A DNA stretch of 64,000 nucleotides from Bacillus canaveralius (GCF_002860125.1 NZ_PGVA01000026.1:62001-126000); one strand, 5' to 3'; numbered from the stretch's first letter, positions 45,634 through 55,182 are shown. Program-made: numbers and translations. Notes: generated by a model not told the origin, from the letters alone.

Positions 45634-45728
45634 GAGGGTAATCAAAGAGTTATGGTCGTATGGTGGAAATCTCAGAAGCATGTTAGGGGCCAGAAGGAAC
45701 AAATGGCACTGGCCCCATTTTTCAGCTC

Positions 45729-46568
45729 TTAAAAAATTTCATTTACTTTGTTTTTCAGGAATTGAATCGAAGTTTTGGCATACCAATCCGGTTCAGATTG
45801 TCTGGAATGGAAACCAACTTCCATGGATAGATATCCGTCATAATTAATTTCCTTCAACGCTCTTAATACTGCGTCAAAGTCACATCTTCCCTGGCCTGGA
45901 GGAAGGCGATCATTGTCTGAAATATGGACATGGTGGAGTTTATCAGCCATGCGATATACATAATCACTAGGGACTTCATTCCGATATAAAGCATGGAAAG
46001 TATCAAACATCACTTTGACATTATCCAGGCCTGTTTGCTCAGCTAGAAGCAATGCGTCGTCAGCTGTTTCAATAAGATTGCTATCCGTAGGGGTTGGCTC
46101 TACTACCATAGTCACACCAAGTTCCTTTGCATAATTCCCTACTTCAATCAATCCTTCCAGGCTGTAATTCCAGGCATCCTGTTGAGTGGTTCCAAAGACA
46201 ACCCAGCCGGCAATCCACATCACAGTTGGGCATTCCCATTCATGGGCAAGGCGTACTACTTCTTTATAATGCTTGATCGTAAACTCTCTTTCTTCTTTTG
46301 AAGGTGAGCTAGGGTTCATGCCTGGTCCGCCGCCCGGTGCAGGAAGCATGGAAGAAACCTTTAAATTGTTTTCTTTTAATAGCCTTAAAATTTCCTGTCT
46401 TCTTTCAGGCGATAAATAGTCCGGCCACGCATGGGGAGCCGCACAGCCAATTTCAATCGCATCATAGCCAAAGGAAGACAATCGTTTGATGACTTCTTCA
46501 AGCGGATAAGATGGTACCCAGGATGGGAAACTGCTATAGACCCATGTATTAAATGCAATGCCTTTCAT
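45729..46568 (-). CDS. Sugar phosphate isomerase/epimerase (TIM barrel)
   Basis: The 279-residue TIM-barrel protein begins KGIAFNTWVYSSFPSW and has FGYDAIEIGCAAPHAWPDYLS, WECPTVMWIAGWVVFG, VTMVVEPTPTDSNLI, VKVMFDTFHALYR, HHVHISDNDRLPPGQGRCDF and DGYLSMEVGFHSRQ. Metal-binding Glu, Asp, His and Glu sit at the expected strand ends. Resembles D-tagatose/allulose 3-epimerase-like enzymes, but substrate cannot be named. ATG 46568 chosen with GAGGT upstream. Confidence 0.83.
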   Translation of the reverse strand: MKGIAFNTWVYSSFPSWVPSYPLEEVIKRLSSFGYDAIEIGCAAPHAWPDYLSPERRQEILRLLKENNLKVSSMLPAPGGGPGMNPSSPSKEEREFTIKHYKEVVRLAHEWECPTVMWIAGWVVFGTTQQDAWNYSLEGLIEVGNYAKELGVTMVVEPTPTDSNLIETADDALLLAEQTGLDNVKVMFDTFHALYRNEVPSDYVYRMADKLHHVHISDNDRLPPGQGRCDFDAVLRALKEINYDGYLSMEVGFHSRQSEPDWYAKTSIQFLKNKVNEIF

Positions 46569-46628
46569 AGTCAATTACCTCTTCTCAAGAAATTTATGAT
46601 TCTATTACACTAGCTTTTGAACACAAGA

Positions 46629-47663
46629 TCATTCCCAAACAAATACTGCTTTTTCCGTTTTTCTTTCATCAAATAAACGGAAGGCCATTTCTGCTTCATC
46701 CAGCTTAAAGCGGTGAGTAACTAATTTTTCAACTGGGAGGTTGTGTCTGACGATAAACTCCGCTATCTCAGGGAATTCCTGAATTGGGAAATACCATGAA
46801 CCCATTACGGTTACTTGTTTGCGAATTAATTGCGGGCTCGGTTTAATGGTTGTTTCCTTGCTTTCCCCGACAAAGGCTACTCTTCCATGAGGCCTTACAC
46901 AATCCAGTGCATCATTCTGTGCATATGGACTTCCCGAACAATCAATAGCGGCATCTGCTCCCCGCCCATTCGTAATGCGTACAATTTCGTCTTGTACATT
47001 CGCATGTTTGCCGTTGATGATATAATCTGCTCCAAGCTCTTTCGCCATTTCCAAGCGTTCATCCAGCATGTCTACGGCAATAACTGTGGCTCCCAATCCT
47101 TTCCCAATCATCACGCCTGCATTGCCCATGGGCCCCAATCCAAACACAACCAGTATGTCTCTTCCTGAGATACCTAATCTCTTTTGTGCGTGATACAGTG
47201 TTCCAACTGCATCGGTAGAAACAGCTGCAGTAACAAAGCTCATATCATCCGGAAGCTTCATGCAATTTTCTGCCGGCACCACCATATAGTCGGCATCTCC
47301 GCCATGGGAATCAAAACCTACGCATTTAAAGTCCTTACAGAACATTTTGTATCCGCTCTTGCAATGTGCACATTCTCCGCAGCCAATCGCCAAATAAACG
47401 GCTACTCTATCGCCCGGCTTGAAAGTGGATACCCCATTGCCTACTTCTGTAATTACTCCGGCTGGCTCATGTCCCGGGATCGTTTTGCCCAGTTCTGTTC
47501 CTTCAAAAACAGATGTTCCATAGTACAAACTCATATCACTGCGACAGATTGCCGAAGCTTTAAGCTGTATTAATACTTCTCCCTGCCCTGGTGTTGGAAT
47601 ATCAACCTGGCGTACATCTACTTTTTTATCTCCCGGGAAAAATACTGCTTGCATTGTTGTCAT
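46629..47663 (-). CDS. Zinc-dependent alcohol/sorbitol dehydrogenase-like MDR protein
   Basis: The 344-residue medium-chain dehydrogenase has the catalytic-zinc start ICRSDMSLYYG, GHEPAGVITEVGNGVSTFKPGDRVAVY, the structural-zinc set CGECAHCKSGYKMFC, and the NAD motif VFGLGPMGNAGVMIGKGLGA near residue 175. It likely oxidises a sugar alcohol or cyclitol hydroxyl. GGAGGT precedes the ATG. It sits between two TIM-barrel isomerase genes in the LacI-controlled block. Confidence 0.88.
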   Translation of the reverse strand: MTTMQAVFFPGDKKVDVRQVDIPTPGQGEVLIQLKASAICRSDMSLYYGTSVFEGTELGKTIPGHEPAGVITEVGNGVSTFKPGDRVAVYLAIGCGECAHCKSGYKMFCKDFKCVGFDSHGGDADYMVVPAENCMKLPDDMSFVTAAVSTDAVGTLYHAQKRLGISGRDILVVFGLGPMGNAGVMIGKGLGATVIAVDMLDERLEMAKELGADYIINGKHANVQDEIVRITNGRGADAAIDCSGSPYAQNDALDCVRPHGRVAFVGESKETTIKPSPQLIRKQVTVMGSWYFPIQEFPEIAEFIVRHNLPVEKLVTHRFKLDEAEMAFRLFDERKTEKAVFVWE

Positions 47664-47706
47664 AAAATTACCTCCGTCTACATATTTAGCTGATTCTTTT
47701 TAAGGC

Positions 47707-48678
47707 TTACACCCACCACACTTCCCCTACATCCTCTTTAAACAAAGTTTCTTTCAACAGGGAAATTGCTTTGCTTAAACCTTCATCAGTGGAAGCCAGC
47801 ATATCTTCATGCTCAATAGACACAACATAATCATAACCAACGGCACGCAGGGTACTGACCATATCCTTCCAAAGCTTTTCGTCATGTCCATAGCCAACAG
47901 ACCTGAAGGTCCATGATCGGTCAAGAATTTCGCTATAATGCTTGGTATCCAGCACACCATTTAAACTTATATTGGGCTTATCCAAATATACATCCTTGGC
48001 ATGGAAATGAAAGATGGCTTTTTCCCGGCCAAGCTTTTTGATGGCTTCTACCGGATTAACTCCCTGCCAAATCAGATGGCTCGGATCAAAATTAGCGCCG
48101 ATAGCCTCACCGGCTTGTTCCCTTAATTTCAAAAGCGTTTCCGGATTGTAAACGACAAAACCCGGGTGCATTTCGAACGCTATCTGGCGAATCCCATGTG
48201 CTTCAGCAAATTTTGCTTCCTCTTTCCAATATGGAATCACTACTTCATTCCACTGCCAATCCAGCACTTCCGCGTATTCCGGCGGCCATGAACATGTGAC
48301 CCAATTAGGGAACTTTGCTCCTGCATGGTCGCCTGGACATCCGGAAAAGCCGTTAACCACTGGCACTTCCAGCCGTTCAGCCAGGCGGACCGTTTTTCGC
48401 CAAACCTCATGTGCATCCTTTGCCGTGCCGGAATTGGGGTGCAGCGGATTGCCATGGCAGCTTAGGCCACTTATTAATATCCCTCTGCTTTCAATCGCCT
48501 TTTTAAAAGCTTTTAATTTTTCTGGGCTCTCCAGTAATTCATCCGGGTTACAATGGTGGTTTCCCGGAAAATTTCCTGTTCCCAATTCGACAGCTTCAAT
48601 CCCCATTTCAGCGACTTTATCAAGCATTTCTTCTAAAGCGAAGTTTTGGTAGAGAACAGTAAAAACTCCCAGTTTCAT
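47707..48678 (-). CDS. Sugar phosphate isomerase/epimerase (IolE-like TIM barrel)
   Basis: The 323-residue TIM-barrel protein begins KLGVFTVLYQNFALEEML. It has GIEAVELGTGNFPGNHHCNPDELL, SGLSCHGNPLHPN, GFSGCPGDHAGA, IAFEMHPGFVVYNPETLL, IGANFDPSHLIWQGVNP, FHFHAKDVYLD and DYVVSIEHEDML. The Glu-Asp-His-Glu metal set is intact. Homologues are found with Gfo/Idh/MocA dehydrogenases in inositol-like pathways. ATG 48678 has GGGAGGG, and it overlaps the previous gene's stop by four bases. Confidence 0.85.
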   Translation of the reverse strand: MKLGVFTVLYQNFALEEMLDKVAEMGIEAVELGTGNFPGNHHCNPDELLESPEKLKAFKKAIESRGILISGLSCHGNPLHPNSGTAKDAHEVWRKTVRLAERLEVPVVNGFSGCPGDHAGAKFPNWVTCSWPPEYAEVLDWQWNEVVIPYWKEEAKFAEAHGIRQIAFEMHPGFVVYNPETLLKLREQAGEAIGANFDPSHLIWQGVNPVEAIKKLGREKAIFHFHAKDVYLDKPNISLNGVLDTKHYSEILDRSWTFRSVGYGHDEKLWKDMVSTLRAVGYDYVVSIEHEDMLASTDEGLSKAISLLKETLFKEDVGEVWWV

Positions 48679-49853
48679 ATATTGCCCTCCCTTCTGTTCA
48701 GAACCTTCACCCATTTTTGATTTTTGCTGCTTTCCAAAATGGCATCGGTAATACACATTGAAATATGTCCGTCCTCAAAGGTTGCGAAATTGGTTTTATC
48801 GTTTGCAGGGTCTTTCCCATCACGAATGAAAGAATAAAAGTTTTTCATCATGTTTTTCAAGGCATCCGGCCAGCCCTCGTTATGCCCTCCTGGATGATGG
48901 ATGGATTCTTTTGCACCCTGCTCGAACAAAGCTACATCCGCAAGAAGGATTTCATTGGGCTTATCCCGATGTCCAATCCAAAGCTTTTCGGGTTCTTCCT
49001 GGTTCCAAAATGCCGCACTTTTGCTCCCTGCGATTTCGAAGCTCAGTCGGTTCTTGCGGCCTGCACTGACCTGGGAAACGGTAAATACTCCCTTTGATCC
49101 ATCATCGAAGCGTACCAGTACTGAAGCATAATCCTCTGTATTTATAGCCACTTCTTCATAGACCTCACCTTGTGAAGCGCTGGCTCCAAAAGTTGCCGTA
49201 GTTTCGCTGGGCTTTTTACGGAATGGTATAACAGTAGCCAGGTCGGCAAAAACCTCCACAATCCTTTTACCGGTCACATATTGGACAGTATCACACCAAT
49301 GTGACCCAATATCCGCTATAGCCCGTGATTTCCCGCCTGCATCAGGAGCAAGACGCCAGTTGTAATCGGTTTCATATAACAGCCAGTCTTGAAGGTAGCT
49401 TCCATAGACAAGATTAACCTTGCCTAAGTCTCCATTCGCGATCTTCTCGCGCAAATTTTGTACGCTGGCGAACTGCCGATAATTGAAATTCACACCGTGG
49501 ACAACACCATGCTCTTTTGCGAGATTCAGCAATTCTGCAGATTCCCTGTTGTCCATTGCCAGCGGTTTTTCAGAAACAATGTGCTTGCCAGCCTTGATGA
49601 TCTCTTTATTGATTTCAAAATGAAGATGGTTCGGAGTACAATTGTGTACAACCTGGATTTCGGGATCCTCAAGCATTTCACAGTAATCCCTATATGCTTT
49701 CTGAATTCCAAGCTCACGGGCTTTTTTTTCAGAGGCTTCCTGGCTGCTGTCAGCCAGGCCTAACACTTCGACAAAACCGAGTCTTCTAATTGCTTCAATA
49801 TGAGTTGGCCCGATGAAGCCTGTGCCGATTACACCAACTTTTATTTTTTCCAC
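48675..49853 (-). CDS. Gfo/Idh/MocA-family oxidoreductase
   Basis: The 392-residue protein has VGVIGTGFIGPTHIEAIRRLG at the start, a QVVHNCTPNHLHFEINKEIIKAGKHIVSEKPLA stretch with the catalytic Lys, NYRQFASVQNLREK and AIADIGSHWCDTVQYVTGK. GTG 49853 was chosen because GGAGGAAG lies just ahead. It is coupled to the next gene by an ATGA overlap and lies downstream of the transporter genes. Likely an NAD(P)-dependent sugar or cyclitol dehydrogenase. Confidence 0.87.
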   Translation of the reverse strand: MEKIKVGVIGTGFIGPTHIEAIRRLGFVEVLGLADSSQEASEKKARELGIQKAYRDYCEMLEDPEIQVVHNCTPNHLHFEINKEIIKAGKHIVSEKPLAMDNRESAELLNLAKEHGVVHGVNFNYRQFASVQNLREKIANGDLGKVNLVYGSYLQDWLLYETDYNWRLAPDAGGKSRAIADIGSHWCDTVQYVTGKRIVEVFADLATVIPFRKKPSETTATFGASASQGEVYEEVAINTEDYASVLVRFDDGSKGVFTVSQVSAGRKNRLSFEIAGSKSAAFWNQEEPEKLWIGHRDKPNEILLADVALFEQGAKESIHHPGGHNEGWPDALKNMMKNFYSFIRDGKDPANDKTNFATFEDGHISMCITDAILESSKNQKWVKVLNRREGNI

Positions 49854-49884
49854 AAAGCTTCCTCCAGTCACCGATGGTTTCTAT

Positions 49885-50862
49885 TTATCTCTTAATTGCT
49901 TTACGTCCAAGTGCAACCGCAAGAATGATGATGATCCCTCTGATGATCATTTGCTGGCTTACATCAAGGCCCATAATAATAAGGCCATTATTGATGACCC
50001 CAATCATTAGAGAACCGATTAGAGTCCCAATTACAGTTCCGACACCGCCCGCCAATGCTGTACCCCCGAGAATGACGGCAGCAATAACAGAAAGTTCGTC
50101 GCCTTCACCAAAGGAAAATCTTCCTGCGTTCATGCGGCCTGCATACAAAAGACCTGCAAGCCCGGCCATCAGGCCTGTTCCTACGAAAACGAGCAGCTTA
50201 ATTCTCATTACCTTGACTCCCGAGAACCGTGCAGCGTTTTCATTACCACCCGTTGCAAGAACCTGCCGGCCAAATGACGTTTTCCTGAGCAACACATGGG
50301 CAATCACGGTAAATACAAGTGTCCAGATTAACAAAACAGGAATAGGACCGATGTCTCCTGAGCCAAAAATGAAGTTAAAGTTCGCATCAATAATCGGTAC
50401 TGGAGCAGTATCAGTGATCCACATCGCCATCCCTTTTACAGCTCCCATCGTTCCCAAAGTAACAAGGAATGAAGGAATCGCTACTTTAGTGACCAGCAAT
50501 CCATTTATTAAGCCTACCGCTAAGCCTGTGCCAACGCCTGCAACCAAGCCGCCGAAGATCCCGTATCCCGCCTGGAGCGCCAGTGCCCCAGTTAAGGAGG
50601 ATAAAGCTGCAACGGAACCTACGGACAAGTCAATTTCTCCTGTACTGATCACAAATGTCATCGCAAGAGCCATTAAGGAAATTGTGGCTGTCTGACGTAC
50701 AATGTTTAACAAATTGCCGGATGTCAAAAATCCTTGGTCATAAAGACTTACTGAAAAGTAGATTAATACACCAACGAAAGCGAGATAGACGATATAGTTC
50801 CGCCATTCGAATTTTTTTAATGAAAGTGCTGGACCTGTCTGACTAGAAACCTTGGATTGCAT
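49885..50862 (-). CDS. Sugar ABC transporter permease (RbsC-like)
   Basis: The 325-residue membrane protein has about eight to ten hydrophobic segments with RbsC-type blocks: SLMALAMTFVISTGEIDLSVGSVAALSSLTGA near residue 60, GLINGLLVTKVAIPSFLVTLGTM, and the cytoplasmic GRQVLATGGNENAARFSGVKV near residue 175. Its start overlaps the ATPase stop by 20 bases. Forms the channel for the RbsABC-like importer. Confidence 0.9.
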   Translation of the reverse strand: MQSKVSSQTGPALSLKKFEWRNYIVYLAFVGVLIYFSVSLYDQGFLTSGNLLNIVRQTATISLMALAMTFVISTGEIDLSVGSVAALSSLTGALALQAGYGIFGGLVAGVGTGLAVGLINGLLVTKVAIPSFLVTLGTMGAVKGMAMWITDTAPVPIIDANFNFIFGSGDIGPIPVLLIWTLVFTVIAHVLLRKTSFGRQVLATGGNENAARFSGVKVMRIKLLVFVGTGLMAGLAGLLYAGRMNAGRFSFGEGDELSVIAAVILGGTALAGGVGTVIGTLIGSLMIGVINNGLIIMGLDVSQQMIIRGIIIILAVALGRKAIKR

Positions 50863-52342
50863 ATTCCAGTTCCTCCTCTGAATTGATTTCCGTGCGCTTC
50901 ATCTCCTTTTTAATCTGACCCTCATGCATGACAAGCACCCGATCGCTCAATGCAAGAAGTTCAGGGAGTTCTGAAGAGACAACTAATATGGCTTTGCCGC
51001 TATCAGCCATTTCCCGAATAATATCGATTATTTCGGTTTTAGCTCCAATATCTACACCGATGGTAGGTTCATCGAGCAGCAAAACAGTCGGATCATGTGC
51101 AAGCCACTTGGCAAGTACAATTTTTTGCTGATTTCCGCCTGATAACAAATTGGATTGTTTAAAAATATCATCCGTCTTAATATTTAACTTTTCGACAAAC
51201 CGTTTGCTGATGTCATTAGCCCTGCGATTATCTACAAAAAGCCCTTTTTTAAGCTTTGAAAGAATAGGCAGGATCATATTATCCTTGACACTATGCTGGA
51301 GAACTAAGCCTTGCATTCGCCTGTCCTCAGGTATTAAAGTAATCCCGGCAGCAATCGCATCCCCTGCATTTTTAATCGTGTGCTTTTTGCCTTCTACAAA
51401 CACTTCACCGCTGTCTATCCTGTCAATACCGAACAGGCATCGCATTAATTCAGTCCTTCCGCTTCCCATCAAACCCGCGATCCCTACAATTTCTCCAGGC
51501 TGGATTTTAAGGTTTACATTCTGGACTTTTTCTCCCGCACTTAAATTTTTCACCTCGAAAACAGGGGGGCCGTCTGCAGAGTATGGGCGTTCTTGCCATT
51601 CAAATGCCTGGTCAAACTCTTTGCCGACAATGTGCTTGATCACACTATCCAGGTCTGTTTCACTGCACTTTTCAGTGGTAATATATTTGCCGTCCCGTAA
51701 AATTGTAATTCTGTCGCATATTTGAAAGATTTCATCCATCCTGTGAGAAATATAGATGATAGAATAATCTTTTGCTTTCAATTCATTAATGATCGTGAAC
51801 AGTACTTCTGTTTCGTTTTTCGTTAAGGATGAAGTAGGTTCATCCATTATTAATATTTTTGCATCCTGGGACAGCGCCTTGGCAATTTCAGTCATCTGCC
51901 AATAGCCTACTCCTAAATTCTGGACGATATCGGTTGGTTTGATGTTAACTCCTAATTCATTAAGCAATTCTTCTGTTCTTTTCTCGCTCTCTTTGTCATT
52001 GAGCAAGCCTAGTGAGTTTTTCTGTTCACGTGCTAGAAAGATGTTCTGTGCAACCGTAAGAGTCGGAATCAAACTAAACTCCTGAAAGATCATCGATATA
52101 TTATTTACTTTCGCATCATCAAAACTATTTATACTAACCGGTTTTCCTTCGATTATAATTTCGCCTTGATCTGCAGAGTAGACCCCAGTAAGTATCTTCA
52201 TTAAAGTTGATTTCCCTGCTCCATTCCCTCCCATCAAAGCATGTACTTCACCTTTTCTTAATGAGAAGTCAACCTTGTCGAGCACGGTGATGCCATTAAA
52301 AGCTTTACTAATATTTTTCATTTCCAGTATTGGTTGGTCCAA
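50843..52342 (-). CDS. Sugar ABC transporter ATP-binding protein (RbsA/MglA-like)
   Basis: The 499-residue protein has two ABC domains. Domain 1 has Walker A GGNGAGKSTLMKIL near residue 37 and a Walker B LIMDEPTSSLT. Domain 2 has a degenerate nucleotide motif GLMGSGRTELMRCLFG near residue 285, signature LSGGNQQKIVLAKWL, and LLLDEPTIGVDIGAK. This is the RbsA/MglA/AraG layout. TTG 52342 follows AAGGTG; ATG 52321 is an alternative. Pairs with the RbsC-like permease just downstream. Confidence 0.92.
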   Translation of the reverse strand: MDQPILEMKNISKAFNGITVLDKVDFSLRKGEVHALMGGNGAGKSTLMKILTGVYSADQGEIIIEGKPVSINSFDDAKVNNISMIFQEFSLIPTLTVAQNIFLAREQKNSLGLLNDKESEKRTEELLNELGVNIKPTDIVQNLGVGYWQMTEIAKALSQDAKILIMDEPTSSLTKNETEVLFTIINELKAKDYSIIYISHRMDEIFQICDRITILRDGKYITTEKCSETDLDSVIKHIVGKEFDQAFEWQERPYSADGPPVFEVKNLSAGEKVQNVNLKIQPGEIVGIAGLMGSGRTELMRCLFGIDRIDSGEVFVEGKKHTIKNAGDAIAAGITLIPEDRRMQGLVLQHSVKDNMILPILSKLKKGLFVDNRRANDISKRFVEKLNIKTDDIFKQSNLLSGGNQQKIVLAKWLAHDPTVLLLDEPTIGVDIGAKTEIIDIIREMADSGKAILVVSSELPELLALSDRVLVMHEGQIKKEMKRTEINSEEELEYAIQGF

Positions 52343-52418
52343 GGGAATTCACCTTCTTTGTCTATAGAGGCTGCAAGCTTATGCTAGCCTCTATAAAATA
52401 GTTTGGGCTTAATTTAAA

Positions 52419-53597
52419 TTACTTCATTGCATCCTGAACCGTTGCAGGAGCGTCAATACCATAGATTAATTTCCATGCATCCAATACATTGTCTTTTGTT
52501 ACTCTAATCGCTGGTGAAGCTACGTATGCCGGTGCTTCTTTTCCAAGAAGTGCATAGCCTGATAGTATCGCTTGGGCAACTCCCTGATCATAAGGTAATT
52601 GTGCACCCAGACCTTGAACAATTCCATCTGAAGCAATGGATATTGCCACATTCGTACCTAAATCTACAGTTGTAACTACCAGATCTTCTCTGCCTGCCGT
52701 CCGAGCCGCTGACATAACCCCTTCCGCCGGAACGTCCCAAGGAGCAAATATACCGTCAATGTCCGGATTTCTTGTTAGCATTGCAGAAGCAACTTCTTCA
52801 CCTTTATTCGGATCGGTAATTCCGCCTTGAGCTACAATCTCAATATCAGGATATTTTTCCTTAATCGTTGCTTCAAAAGCGTCTGAGCGGTTCTTCGTTA
52901 CGAAAAAGTTCACATCATGGTAAACAATCCCGACTTTTCCTTTTTTACCGATCTTCTCAGCCATTATGTCGGCAGCCAGGGCTCCATTCCCATAATTATC
53001 ACCTGATACAATGCTGATATAGTCTTTGCCCGCTTCAAGACCTTCTGCAGCACCATCCATAAATACTAATTTCACACCTTGCTCCACCGCTTTTTTATAA
53101 GCAGGTGCTGTTGAAACTGCGTCTACCGGAACGGAAATCATAATATCCGGCTGCTTTGCCAATACCGTTTCTATATCGTTTACCTGTTTTTCCGCTTTGA
53201 ACTGGGCATCTGTTACAGCAACGACTTCAATGCCCATTTTCTCGAATGTGTCTTCCATTGCCCCTACTGCAGCATTCATATAATCAGTTCCTGAATAGTG
53301 CATTACGATGGCAGCTGTATATTCACCTTCAGCTATTTCTTTAAGCTCTTCTTCAGTTAACTGCAATGATTTTGCAGAGACTGCTTGTTCACCGTTAGGG
53401 CCTTTATCAAGTACTTCTATATCTGGTATTTCCGGATTAATCGTTAAGGGACCATTTGTATCTGCTGAATAGTTTTCGTTTTTCTGTTGTTTTTCTTTTT
53501 CTGCTGAAGTTGATTCATTATTGCCGCATCCCAAAAGTGTCAAACTTACGAAAAGTAATATAAAGGCTGAAGATAACATGTTTTTTTTCAATTTCAT
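52419..53597 (-). CDS. Sugar ABC transporter substrate-binding lipoprotein (second paralogue)
   Basis: The 392-residue lipoprotein (lipobox TLLGCGNNE) has the same plan as its paralogue at 43.4 kb: an N-terminal part with LTINPEIPDIEVLDKGPNGE and SLQLTEEELKEI, then a type 1 binding fold (AAIVMHYSGTDYMNAAVG, PDIMISVPVDAVSTAPAYKKA, VFMDGAAEGL, GIFAPWDVPAEGV). It is first in the operon with the ATPase and permease, directly behind two LacI-type operators. The ligand is unknown, probably a sugar or cyclitol. Confidence 0.9.
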   Translation of the reverse strand: MKLKKNMLSSAFILLFVSLTLLGCGNNESTSAEKEKQQKNENYSADTNGPLTINPEIPDIEVLDKGPNGEQAVSAKSLQLTEEELKEIAEGEYTAAIVMHYSGTDYMNAAVGAMEDTFEKMGIEVVAVTDAQFKAEKQVNDIETVLAKQPDIMISVPVDAVSTAPAYKKAVEQGVKLVFMDGAAEGLEAGKDYISIVSGDNYGNGALAADIMAEKIGKKGKVGIVYHDVNFFVTKNRSDAFEATIKEKYPDIEIVAQGGITDPNKGEEVASAMLTRNPDIDGIFAPWDVPAEGVMSAARTAGREDLVVTTVDLGTNVAISIASDGIVQGLGAQLPYDQGVAQAILSGYALLGKEAPAYVASPAIRVTKDNVLDAWKLIYGIDAPATVQDAMK

Positions 53598-53695
53598 AAC
53601 CCCTTTGTTTTTATTTCATACTATCTAATTTTTTAAATTGGACGCTTTGACGTGTGAACATCACCTCCCAGGTACCATACGACAGGTTGTAAATA

Positions 53696-53740
53696 TGTAA
53701 TCGATTACAATTATTTAAGCATGTTTTGTAATCGTTTACA
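53696..53740 (-). promoter_or_regulatory. Two LacI-type operators upstream of the sugar transporter operon
   Basis: A perfect palindrome TGTAATCGATTACA (53696-53709) and a near copy TGTAATCGTTTACA (53727-53740) have centres 31 bp apart, about three helical turns. The CG centre is typical of LacI-family operators. They sit in the promoter region of the binding-protein gene, next to the LacI gene. Confidence 0.8.
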
Positions 53741-53798
53741 TATTAGAGTGAAAAGAGTTGGAAGAAACCCGTCTCTTCATGTTTTCGATTCCAACATT

Positions 53799-54806
53799 TT
53801 AATTTGTGAATTTGTTTATTGTGCTTGATTCTCTAACAACTAGTTTGTCTGATAGTATAAATTGCTGTTTGTCTAACGAGTCATTGTTGATCAACTGTAA
53901 CAGCAACTCCATTGCACACTTTCCAATCTCAAACGTTGGCTGTTTGATAGTAGTCAGTGCAGGTTCAAACACCGATGCAAATTTTATGTCATCAAAACCT
54001 ACCACAGATATATCGTCAGGAGCTTTTAGACCTTTCGATTTCATTGCTTTAATCGCTCCCATAGCCATCTCATCGTTTCCGGCAAAAACAGCAGTTGGCA
54101 GATTTTCCAACGCCAGCAGCTTCGTCATTAGGTTATAGCCGCTCTCATAAGAGAAATCTCCTTCTTGCACTAGGCATGGTTCAATCAGAAGGTTATGTTG
54201 CATCATTGCCTGTTGGAAACCTTTTAATCTATCCCTTCCAACTACTACATTTAGCGGTCCTGAAATATGGGCAATTCTCTTATGATGCAAACTTATTAAA
54301 TGTTCAGTTGCCTTTCTAGCACTACTAATATTGTCAATTGACACAGTAGGAAGCTTAGAACCTTCAAAATACTCACACGCCAGTACAATTGGGTAGTCTT
54401 TTGCAATTTCCTCTAGCAATTGCTGGTTGCTTCTTGCTGTAAGAAGAATCATTCCGTCGGCTTTCCTCTGGCGCAGGATATCAAAATATCCATATTCTCT
54501 ATCAATTATATTACCGGTATCACCAAGTAATACTTGATAGCTGTTTTCTCCGGCAATGGCCTCTATCCCTCTTAAAACATTAGAGAAAAAAGTATTTGTA
54601 ATGTCAGGTACTATTACCAGGATTGTCTTGGTTTCCATTCTCCTTAGTTGTCTAGCCAGTACATTTGGTTGATATTTCAACTTTTCTATTGCTTGCAATA
54701 CTTTTTCTCTTGTCTCAATTTTTACAGTTTCGGAGTTACTTATTACCCTTGAAACTGTAGCAGTCGAAACATTTGCCAGTTTGGCCACATCTGCAATTCT
54801 TACCAT
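53799..54806 (-). CDS. LacI-family transcriptional regulator
   Basis: The 335-residue protein has the LacI helix-turn-helix start VRIADVAKLANVSTATVSRVIS and hinge YQPNVLARQLRR, then a periplasmic-binding-like sensor (ILVIVPDITNTFFSNVLRGIE, IVLACEYFEGSKLPTVSIDN, AVFAGNDEMAMGAIKAM, DDISVVGFDDIKFASVFEPALTTIKQP). The same operator sequence occurs before its own gene and before the transporter operon, so autoregulation and control of the sugar genes are likely. The inducer is presumably the transported compound. Confidence 0.92.
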   Translation of the reverse strand: MVRIADVAKLANVSTATVSRVISNSETVKIETREKVLQAIEKLKYQPNVLARQLRRMETKTILVIVPDITNTFFSNVLRGIEAIAGENSYQVLLGDTGNIIDREYGYFDILRQRKADGMILLTARSNQQLLEEIAKDYPIVLACEYFEGSKLPTVSIDNISSARKATEHLISLHHKRIAHISGPLNVVVGRDRLKGFQQAMMQHNLLIEPCLVQEGDFSYESGYNLMTKLLALENLPTAVFAGNDEMAMGAIKAMKSKGLKAPDDISVVGFDDIKFASVFEPALTTIKQPTFEIGKCAMELLLQLINNDSLDKQQFILSDKLVVRESSTINKFTN

Positions 54807-54845
54807 TTGGATGTCAAAATCCTTTCTAGTTCATCTATTACGTAT

Positions 54846-54859
54846 TGTAATCGATTACA
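54846..54859 (-). promoter_or_regulatory. LacI-type operator upstream of the regulator gene
   Basis: TGTAATCGATTACA, identical to the operator at 53696, lies 40 bases before the regulator start. It suggests self-repression. The rest of the region to 55148 holds no gene I can support. Confidence 0.78.
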
Positions 54860-55148
54860 TTTTGAAGTACAAGAATTTTTTTAAAAAATAAATAGTTTGG
54901 ACACATGGCGTTGGATTTAACTAGTCACACGAGCCAAGTGCATCTTGCGGATATCCTAAGTAATCAGAAAATCTTCTCAACATGTTCTTATAAAAAATTC
55001 CTATATTTCGTCATTGTCGTTAACTAACGCACACTCTTATTACAGGTTGTTCGTATCAAGACAACACCTAAACAAAAATTAATACCATCCTGAGATGAAA
55101 GTAGAATCCACACCGCCATTTTCACCAAATCAATACAGATAACAAAGA

Positions 55149-55182
55149 AGCTGCGAAAAAAACACACTCATTTTTCGCAGCT
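55149..55182 (-). terminator. Terminator after adhE
   Basis: The stem AGCTGCGAAAAA with its partner (12 bp) and a ten-base loop lies 43 bases past the adhE stop. Its T-rich arm gives termination on the minus strand. Confidence 0.75.
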
